Assembly (NCBI GenBank): GCA_017416505.1
Contig: JAFQCI010000045.1
Coordinates: forward strand, 1-28,576
Source: Lachnospiraceae bacterium
GTDB taxonomy: Bacteria > Bacillota_A > Clostridia > Lachnospirales > Lachnospiraceae
DNA: 28,576 nucleotides
Direction: 5' to 3'
This document shows positions 24,401-28,576 of this stretch, in pieces. The notes below the pieces were generated by a model. The model saw only the letters and a list, made by a program, of their open reading frames with translations, searched no databases and was not told where the DNA came from. Every line of letters starts with the position of its first letter. The stretch's first letter is position 1. Both the position numbers and the translations under genes were made by a program.

Positions 24401-25561
24401 TTCGAAATAAATAAGGTGAGAGCTTTGAATGATACACATCATGCAAAAGATGCATATCTGAATATTGTTGTAGGAAATACATATAATACGAAGTTTACCA
24501 GCAATCCAATTAACTTTATAAAAGATGCTGCAAAGAAACCTAAGGATGAATTCTTTAAGTATCATATGGATAAAATATTTGAATATAATGTAAGCCGAAA
24601 TGGTGAAAATGCTTGGGTGGCTGAAAAAGGAATATCAAAGAACCATGTGCTTGGTGTGGTTAATAGAAATACTGTGATAATAACCAGGAAGACAGAAGAA
24701 AATCATGGTGCATTGTCTAATAAGGCAACGGTGTGGGGGAAAGATAAAGCGAAAGGTAATCCGGAAGCATATATGCCAGTTAAATCTAGTGATTCTAAGG
24801 CACAGGATGTTACAAAGTATGGTGGTATTACATCAATAGCAAATTCCGGGTATACACTTGTAGAGTATAAGGTGAAAGGAAAGATAATTAGGAGCCTGGA
24901 GGCTATACCAGTGTATCTTGGAAGAAGCGATACATTGACGAATGAGAAGATTTTAGGATATTTATCAGAGGCTCTTAGAAAAGAGTACAAAGGAAAAGAA
25001 GTGTCGGATTTAAGGGTATGTGTACCGTTCATTCCACAAAAGTCGAAGGTTAAAATTGATGGTTTTTATTATTATATCGGTGGAAAAACGGGTAATTCGA
25101 TTTATTTAAATAACGATGTTCCTCTTTATCTGTCATATGCTGACGAAGAGTATCTTAGAAAAATAATAAAAGCAATAGAAAAGGCTAACTATGAAGAAAT
25201 AAATAAGGATGGAAATGTGATTATAACAAAAGAAAGAAATTATAAACTTTTCAAAACCTTAGAGCTGAAGCTTTGTAGTAAACCATATGATAATAATAGA
25301 TGGAATATATATAAGTCGATTAAAGGAAAAGAAGACATATTCGAATCATTGGATATTGAGAAACAGTGTTTTGTGATAAATCAGATTATATTTTGGATTA
25401 ATTCGACTACCCAGAATGTCAATTTAAAATATTTGAAAGGTAGTGAACATGCCGGGACACTGACTTTAAATAAAAAGATTTCAGAATGTAATGAATTTGT
25501 TCTAATCCATCAATCTATAACAGGTATGTATGAAAGAAAAATCGACCTGTTAACAGTATGA
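21446..25561 (+). CDS. cas9: Cas9 endonuclease, type II-A
   Basis: 1371 residues. ATG 21446 follows AAGGAG; the in-frame GTG 21410 lies in the promoter arm. RuvC-I YVGIDMGTNSVG has catalytic Asp13, followed by the arginine-rich bridge helix (AAERRINRTSRRRRQ). A long REC lobe comes next. RuvC-II VFIEMPRE has Glu781; HNH DIDHIYPRHFIKDDS has His867, with the following NNLVLV and N; RuvC-III ends HHAKDAYLN (His999, Asp1002). The PAM-interacting domain fills the C-terminus from about 1090. All nuclease residues are present, so it should cut both strands. An unusual Cys cluster (CECGEC, 693-698) sits just before RuvC-II. cas1 starts within its last codons (ATGA overlap). Confidence 0.97.
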   Translation: MGKESKKMYVGIDMGTNSVGMAVTDENYNLYRVKGKDFWCSRVFAEANTAAERRINRTSRRRRQREVARQGVLREFFSCEINKVDEGFFARLDESKYYMEDRDNQQPYTLFADDGYTDKDYFKDYPTIFHLRNELLHPTKDTYDVRLVYLAIANMFKHRGHFLNETLDVEKISSGAEEVYQFLVEAAMMYAIELPTSVDVEQLVNIISEKGVSRSKHLENAGEYLGISKKDKQAYEMLKLICGMSGILFNIYGEEVIDEENKKFSLNFRDSNYEEKEGQAFEILGDDYFELLEIIKEFHDICMLSSIIKGNKYLSESRVELFEEHKKDRKMLQSVLKKYDMKAYNEMFRVMKEGNYSAYVGSVNAHGKKVRRNGGKGRSEEDFYKTVKKVIGNFPEDDENVKTILAKIENETFMPKQLTVSNGVIPNQLHASEMKAILTNAEKYLPFLLDKDESGLTVSQRILQLFTFHIPYYIGPIGAVGDNVWAKRRPGEEKGKVYPWNFEQKIDMQNAAEEFIGRMVRHCTYLTGERTLPKQSLLYEKFMVLNELNNLKINGAKPDVDVKQGIYENLFKTGKKVTLNVLENYLYNNSIIQSKDDVVISGIDAGFNASLTSVGKFKGVLGDDLFYDETQAMVEKIIFWGTVYGNDKKFLKERIESEYKERLTNEQIKRIVGFKFNGWGKLSKTFLELQGDCECGECSLIQALWETNHNLMELLSEQYGFKKNLDAMTSNAEKALSDWTIEDLDGKYLSAPVKRMVWQTMKMLKEVCELTGKEPDKVFIEMPREHEKNATRKNSRKKKLLDLYTTLKSEQKSWAELRIREIDEKSEADFRVKKLYLYYLQQGKCMYSGETIELSNLMNNNLYDIDHIYPRHFIKDDSIENNLVLVKKQINNHKSDTFPLEKDIQKDRAGFWKALSERGFITKEKYNRLTRTEEFSDEEKAAFINRQLVETGQGTKAITQVLQQAFPNTQVVFVKAGLVSDFRKKFEINKVRALNDTHHAKDAYLNIVVGNTYNTKFTSNPINFIKDAAKKPKDEFFKYHMDKIFEYNVSRNGENAWVAEKGISKNHVLGVVNRNTVIITRKTEENHGALSNKATVWGKDKAKGNPEAYMPVKSSDSKAQDVTKYGGITSIANSGYTLVEYKVKGKIIRSLEAIPVYLGRSDTLTNEKILGYLSEALRKEYKGKEVSDLRVCVPFIPQKSKVKIDGFYYYIGGKTGNSIYLNNDVPLYLSYADEEYLRKIIKAIEKANYEEINKDGNVIITKERNYKLFKTLELKLCSKPYDNNRWNIYKSIKGKEDIFESLDIEKQCFVINQIIFWINSTTQNVNLKYLKGSEHAGTLTLNKKISECNEFVLIHQSITGMYERKIDLLTV

Positions 25562-26427
25562 GTTGGCGTACAGTAGTAGTCTCTAAAAGTGCTAAGCTGG
25601 ATTATCAGATGGGATATATGGTAGTGCGACAAGAGGAGACGACTAAGATATTTTTAAACGAGATAAGTACAATTATATTAGAGACCACCGCTTTCTCAAT
25701 AACCGGAACTTTGATGTGTGAGTTGGTTAAGAAAAAAATAAAAGTGGTATTTTGCGATGAAAAAAGAATTCCCTCATCGGAATTAATGCCATATTATGGT
25801 TCCCATGATACTAGTGCAAAGATAAGAAATCAGATTGCATGGAGTGACGATATAAAGGCAACAGTATGGACAGAAATTGTAACAGAGAAAATAAGAAAGC
25901 AAAAAGAACTGTTAGAAAGAGTTTGTAAAAATGAAGAAGCTGTACTGTTGCAAAGTTACATAAATGAGATGCAGTATGGAGATTCCACTAATAGAGAGGG
26001 ACATGCTGCAAAAGTATATTTCAATGCATTGTTTGGAAAAGATTTTACGAGAACAGCAGATTGTAATATAAATGCAGCGCTTAATTATGGTTATAGTATA
26101 GTGTTGTCTTCATTTACCAGAGAAGTAGTTGCGAATGGATATATTACACAGATAGGATTATTTCATGATAATATGTTTAATCAGTTCAATCTGGCTTCAG
26201 ATTTGATGGAACCATTTCGACCGATTGTAGATCAGACAGTATATGAGATGGAACTTCATACATTTGAAAAAGAGGAAAAAATGGAGTTGGTAAATATATT
26301 AAATCAATCAGTACATATTAATGATCGGTCAGAATATGTGAACAATGCAATAAAGATATATTGTAAAAGTATTTTTGATGCACTTGGTGATAAAGATATT
26401 AGTATGATAAAATTCTATTCGATATAA
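25558..26427 (+). CDS. cas1: Cas1 integrase, type II-A
   Basis: 289 residues. ATG 25558 overlaps the cas9 stop (ATGA). An N-terminal beta domain ([22 protein letters not shown]) precedes the helical catalytic domain with Glu148 ([16 protein letters not shown]), His203 ([23 protein letters not shown]) and Asp215/Glu218, the usual metal-binding set. With Cas2 it inserts new spacers at the leader end of the array; in type II-A, Csn2 and Cas9 take part. Sequence and gene order are typical, with no damage seen. Confidence 0.96.
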   Translation: MSWRTVVVSKSAKLDYQMGYMVVRQEETTKIFLNEISTIILETTAFSITGTLMCELVKKKIKVVFCDEKRIPSSELMPYYGSHDTSAKIRNQIAWSDDIKATVWTEIVTEKIRKQKELLERVCKNEEAVLLQSYINEMQYGDSTNREGHAAKVYFNALFGKDFTRTADCNINAALNYGYSIVLSSFTREVVANGYITQIGLFHDNMFNQFNLASDLMEPFRPIVDQTVYEMELHTFEKEEKMELVNILNQSVHINDRSEYVNNAIKIYCKSIFDALGDKDISMIKFYSI

Positions 26428-26438
26428 AGGTAAAAGAA

Positions 26439-26759
26439 ATGAGTTATAGATTTATGAGGATACTTGTGATGTTTGATTTGCCGGTTATTACTCAGGCAGA
26501 TCGAAAAGAATATGTAAAATTTAGAAAGTATTTAATAAAATCAGGTTTTCTTATGATGCAAGAATCAATATATTGTAAACTTTCACCGAATTCTACATTA
26601 GCAGATGCGGTAGTAGAAAATGTGAGAAAGAACAAACCGGTAAAGGGGTTGGTACAAGTTCTGAGAGTGACAGAAAAGCAGTATGCAAAGATGGAATTCA
26701 TAGTGGGGGAAGGAAAGTCAGAAGTATTGTCTTCTGATGATAGGTTGGTGATATTATGA
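26439..26759 (+). CDS. cas2: Cas2, type II-A
   Basis: 106 residues, ATG 26439, 11 nt after cas1. The ferredoxin-like fold starts [14 protein letters not shown], with the conserved Asp13 at the end of strand 1, followed by [20 protein letters not shown]. It bridges two Cas1 dimers in the spacer-integration complex. csn2 overlaps its stop by ATGA, which indicates coupled translation. Confidence 0.95.
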   Translation: MSYRFMRILVMFDLPVITQADRKEYVKFRKYLIKSGFLMMQESIYCKLSPNSTLADAVVENVRKNKPVKGLVQVLRVTEKQYAKMEFIVGEGKSEVLSSDDRLVIL

Positions 26760-27430
26760 GGCTGATAGAAAGAGAATTGGGGCTTGATATTGAATTAAAA
26801 GAAAATAAAGTTTCCGTTATAATAGTGGAAGATATTACTTTTAGACTTTCTATAGTTGAAGAACTATATTTGCAGGTGATGGGGAAAGAGGGTAACTGGC
26901 TACTTATAGAAAATGAAAAAAAATATGAATTAGCAAAGAAAGCGGAGATAATACTGGAACCTTTTTCACTAGAGTTGAATAATAAAAAAGTGAAGAATAA
27001 ATTATATCAGGATATTAAAACGATTGCCGAGGAGTTCTTTTTTGCGCAAGGATTAGAAGTACATTCGAATATATGTATTTATTTGGAAAATGTATTGGAA
27101 AGAATATCATACCCTGTAAAGTATAAAGAAGAATGGGATGTATTAGAACTTCTCAAGGCATATAGTGTGGAACTCGAAGAAGAAAGTGGCAATATATGTG
27201 AAAAGTTATTTCATTACATAAAATTGATGAATCAAGTGTGTGGAATAAGTATATTTATAACTGTGAACTTAAAACAATATTTGTCCCAGAAACAAATATT
27301 TGAGTTGTATAAACTTGCTGGTTATAGTAAAATACAGTTAGTCCTTATAGAATTTAATATGTGTAATGAGAAGTTTGATTGTGAGGATATATATATTCTT
27401 GATAAAGACAGATGCATTATTACATATTAA
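26756..27430 (+). CDS. csn2: Csn2, type II-A adaptation protein
   Basis: 224 residues, ATG 26756 overlapping the cas2 stop. The sequence has the family's plan: short N-terminal strands ([17 protein letters not shown]), an [44 protein letters not shown] region, a helical middle, and a C-terminal [36 protein letters not shown] segment of the Rossmann-like core. Csn2 makes a tetrameric ring on free DNA ends and is needed for spacer uptake; it defines subtype II-A. At 224 residues it is the common short form. Confidence 0.92.
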   Translation: MRLIERELGLDIELKENKVSVIIVEDITFRLSIVEELYLQVMGKEGNWLLIENEKKYELAKKAEIILEPFSLELNNKKVKNKLYQDIKTIAEEFFFAQGLEVHSNICIYLENVLERISYPVKYKEEWDVLELLKAYSVELEEESGNICEKLFHYIKLMNQVCGISIFITVNLKQYLSQKQIFELYKLAGYSKIQLVLIEFNMCNEKFDCEDIYILDKDRCIITY

Positions 27431-27631
27431 AATCTTAAAATTCGCATAGTGAAATGTGCTTTGCTATGAAAATAAAATTCGTAGCAAAGTGCACAGCTGA
27501 AATAAAGTGCGAAGTAGGAGTTTAAGTTAATAAATGATGATTTACACTGACTTCGTGATATATAGAAAAGGAGTACTTACGCATATACCAATATGTATAG
27601 GCTCGGTGATGACCTTAAAAGTGAATTTGAG
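27431..27631 (+). promoter_or_regulatory. CRISPR leader with leader-anchoring sequence
   Basis: AT-rich, non-coding. ATTTGAG (27625-27631) touches the first repeat; this is the leader-anchoring sequence known from streptococcal type II-A arrays, where it directs new spacers to the first repeat. A 12-bp hairpin (27459-27470 with 27478-27489, one G-U) follows csn2 and may end the cas operon. I could not settle the array promoter; TATAGG near 27596 is only a weak candidate. Confidence 0.75.
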
Positions 27632-27863
27632 GTTTGAGAACCTTGTAAGTAAAGAAAGGTATAAAACCACTAATTACTATGAAGAGTATTTGAGGGGTTT
27701 GAGAACCTTGTAAGTAAAGAAAGGTATAAAACCTTTGCAAGGGTTATCTCGAACGCATTAGGGTTTGAGAACCTTGTAAGTAAAGAAAGGTATAAAACTG
27801 TTTCCGTTCCGTTACTCCATACCACTGGTTTGAGAACCTTGTAAGTAAAGAAAATTAATGAAC
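27632..27863 (+). CRISPR. Type II-A CRISPR array, 4 repeats and 3 spacers
   Basis: 36-nt repeats begin GTTTGAGAACCTTGTAAGTA and end GGTATAAAAC: 27632-27667, 27697-27732, 27763-27798 and 27828-27863. Spacers are 27668-27696 (29 nt), 27733-27762 (30 nt) and 27799-27827 (29 nt). Each repeat is preceded by G, so the true unit might be 37 nt. The last repeat keeps its first 26 bases but has five changes in its last ten, as usual for the old (leader-distal) end. This fixes the direction: leader left, transcription rightward. The repeat's first 19 bases pair with the tracrRNA. I saw no match of the spacers to the rest of the window. Confidence 0.97.
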
Positions 27864-27970
27864 TTTAATGGACCTTCCGTAAATGATAATCCATTTGTTG
27901 TTACAAAATCTCTTATTTTATCAAGATGAAGTTTCATATGGGGCAATTTAATAGTTAAGTTGGATGAAAA
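27853..27970 (-). pseudogene. Truncated coding-like fragment abutting the array
   Basis: On the - strand a frame open from 27970 reads SSNLTIKLPHMKLHLDKI and then RDFVTTNGLSFTEGPLKF before running into the last repeat. The composition is strongly protein-like, but there is no ribosome binding site (an ATG exists at 27937). I do not recognise the family. It looks like a piece of a gene cut when the CRISPR locus arrived or decayed. The remaining 27971-28225 has no gene that I can support. Confidence 0.35.
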
Positions 27971-28090
27971 TTAAGTGCCTTGTTTGAAGAGTTTACCTTA
28001 GAATGTAAAAGATAGAAGGGCAAAAGGATTTTGTATTTTCTGTTTTGAAAAAGAGATGGAAAAGAATATAGGAGTTTACGACGGATATAA

Positions 28091-28122
28091 AAATCCCAGA
28101 GAGTTGCTGCTCTCTGGGATTT
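28091..28122. terminator. Bidirectional hairpin terminator downstream of the CRISPR array
   Basis: Perfect 13-bp stem AAATCCCAGAGAG (28091-28103) with 28110-28122, 6-nt loop TTGCTG, A-rich before and T-rich after. Confidence 0.7.
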
Positions 28123-28225
28123 CTTGTCTGTTAAGGTGAATTATGCATAGGGATGATTACCGATGATTTTTTTATGCCGAATTATTTGTAAATGTTATAT
28201 TTGAAAGATAAAAAATAAAAAAATG

Positions 28226-28254
28226 TTGTTTCTTGAGTGTATACGTGGTAGAAT
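28226..28254 (+). promoter_or_regulatory. Promoter of the small toxin gene
   Basis: TTGTTT (28226-28231), 17-nt spacer, TAGAAT (28249-28254). Start expected near 28261, giving an 80-nt leader that begins close to GGAAAGTAC. In the leader, CCTCCC (28289-28294) can pair with the Shine-Dalgarno GGGAGG (28328-28333), hiding it. Confidence 0.65.
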
Positions 28255-28341
28255 ATCATTACGGAAAGTACTCATGACAGGGTGGTAGCCTCCCGGCTTT
28301 GAAACTGGTTCGCCAGAATACATAAGAGGGAGGTGATGTTT

Positions 28342-28458
28342 ATGACAGCATATGAAACGATTATGGTTTTCTTAGGAATATTGTCTTTATTGACATCCTT
28401 CGGCGGCTTGCTCATAGCATTGCTTACCTTTCTCGAAAAGAGAAATAAGCGAAAATAA
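28342..28458 (+). CDS. Type I toxin peptide, TxpA/BsrG/holin-like
   Basis: 38 residues, ATG 28342, 8 nt after GGGAGG; ATG 28336 is too close to that site. MTAYETIMVFLGILSLLTSF followed by GGLLIALLTFLEKRNKRK: a short polar start, one membrane helix and a basic tail. The MTxYE(S/T)(L/I)M start is the mark of BsrG/TxpA-type and 'putative holin-like' toxins, which damage the membrane when freed from an antisense RNA. The surroundings agree: a hidden Shine-Dalgarno, 5'-3' complementarity and a convergent terminator. It is too short for most gene finders. Located 480 nt after the CRISPR array. Confidence 0.85.
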   Translation: MTAYETIMVFLGILSLLTSFGGLLIALLTFLEKRNKRK

Positions 28459-28462
28459 AAAT

Positions 28463-28490
28463 GCCTCTCCTGTCGGCAAACAGGAGAGGC
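28463..28490. terminator. Shared terminator of toxin mRNA and antisense RNA
   Basis: 11-bp GC-rich stem GCCTCTCCTGT (28463-28473) with 28480-28490. On the - strand it is followed by ATTTTTATTTT, a good terminator for the antisense RNA. On the + strand a second hairpin CCTCTT/AAGAGG (28492-28506) follows, without a T-run. Confidence 0.7.
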
Positions 28491-28553
28491 GCCTCTTAAT
28501 AAGAGGTAAATAAAACCTCGCTGGGAGCATCCACTTTGGAGTGGGTACTTTCC
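28463..28553 (-). ncRNA. Probable antisense antitoxin RNA
   Basis: Read leftward from about 28553, the RNA would begin GGAAAGTACCCAC, overlap the toxin mRNA's 3' end and stop at the 28463-28490 hairpin. Its first 30 bases resemble the toxin mRNA's own 5' end (28263-28296, GGAAAGTACTCAT...). A -10-like TATAGA lies at 28562-28557, but the -35 would be past the window edge. Existence and length are inferred from the type I toxin pattern. Confidence 0.45.
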
Positions 28554-28576
28554 ATTTCTATAAATATATTAACATT

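Noticed and set aside
27632..27863. Self-targeting spacers
   Set aside because: By eye none of the three spacers matches other parts of the window; the rest of the genome cannot be checked here.

Overview
The window looks like a low-GC Clostridia chromosome, most likely Lachnospiraceae. The evidence is AT-rich DNA with many ATA and AGA codons, strong AGGAGG-type ribosome binding sites, the gdpP-rplI-dnaB gene order, a Firmicutes-style ECF sigma/anti-sigma pair, and a type II-A CRISPR-Cas locus with a large Cas9. No species can be assigned from the sequence alone. Almost all genes lie on the + strand; the clear exception is tRNA-Pro.

Layout. (1) 1-7040: an accessory surface-protein region. 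It holds a truncated large protein (calcium-binding TSP3-type repeats, VWA domain, DUF4474-like C-terminus), two membrane-anchored ankyrin proteins, a decayed short reading frame, an unknown membrane protein, and a lipoprotein that resembles a cut-down version of the first protein. (2) 7100-8803: an ECF sigma factor and its membrane partner. (3) 8800-10690: a tandem duplication of a DUF1934-like gene (one copy intact, one reduced to its 3' end) and a 69-residue protein (two nearly identical copies), each small gene preceded by paired TTTGTCCC boxes. (4) 10694-13575: tRNA-Pro(CGG) and a two-gene AlgI/DHHW polysaccharide O-acetylation operon. (5) 13577-20935: housekeeping genes (hisS, a DUF4163-type lipoprotein, gdpP, rplI, dnaB, a MerR regulator), with a hairpin-rich repeat element at 15.9-16.05 kb.

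(6) 20981-27863: a complete type II-A CRISPR-Cas system. The order is a small-RNA region, tracrRNA (- strand), cas9, cas1, cas2, csn2, leader, and an array of three spacers. All Cas9 catalytic residues are present, and the cas genes overlap or nearly touch. The intergenic DNA before cas9 is the most interesting part of the window. A near-palindrome appears to drive cas9 rightward and tracrRNA leftward from one shared -10 box. Just upstream, a separate + strand transcription unit, with its own promoter and the tracrRNA terminator used in reverse, carries a degenerate CRISPR repeat. That repeat keeps the segments that pair with the tracrRNA anti-repeat. This is the layout expected of a scaRNA-like or crRNA-like regulatory guide.

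(7) 28226-28576: a type I toxin-antitoxin module encoding a 38-residue hydrophobic peptide of the TxpA/BsrG/holin-like kind. It has a hidden Shine-Dalgarno sequence, 5'-3' complementarity and a probable convergent antisense RNA. It lies about 0.5 kb past the end of the CRISPR array.
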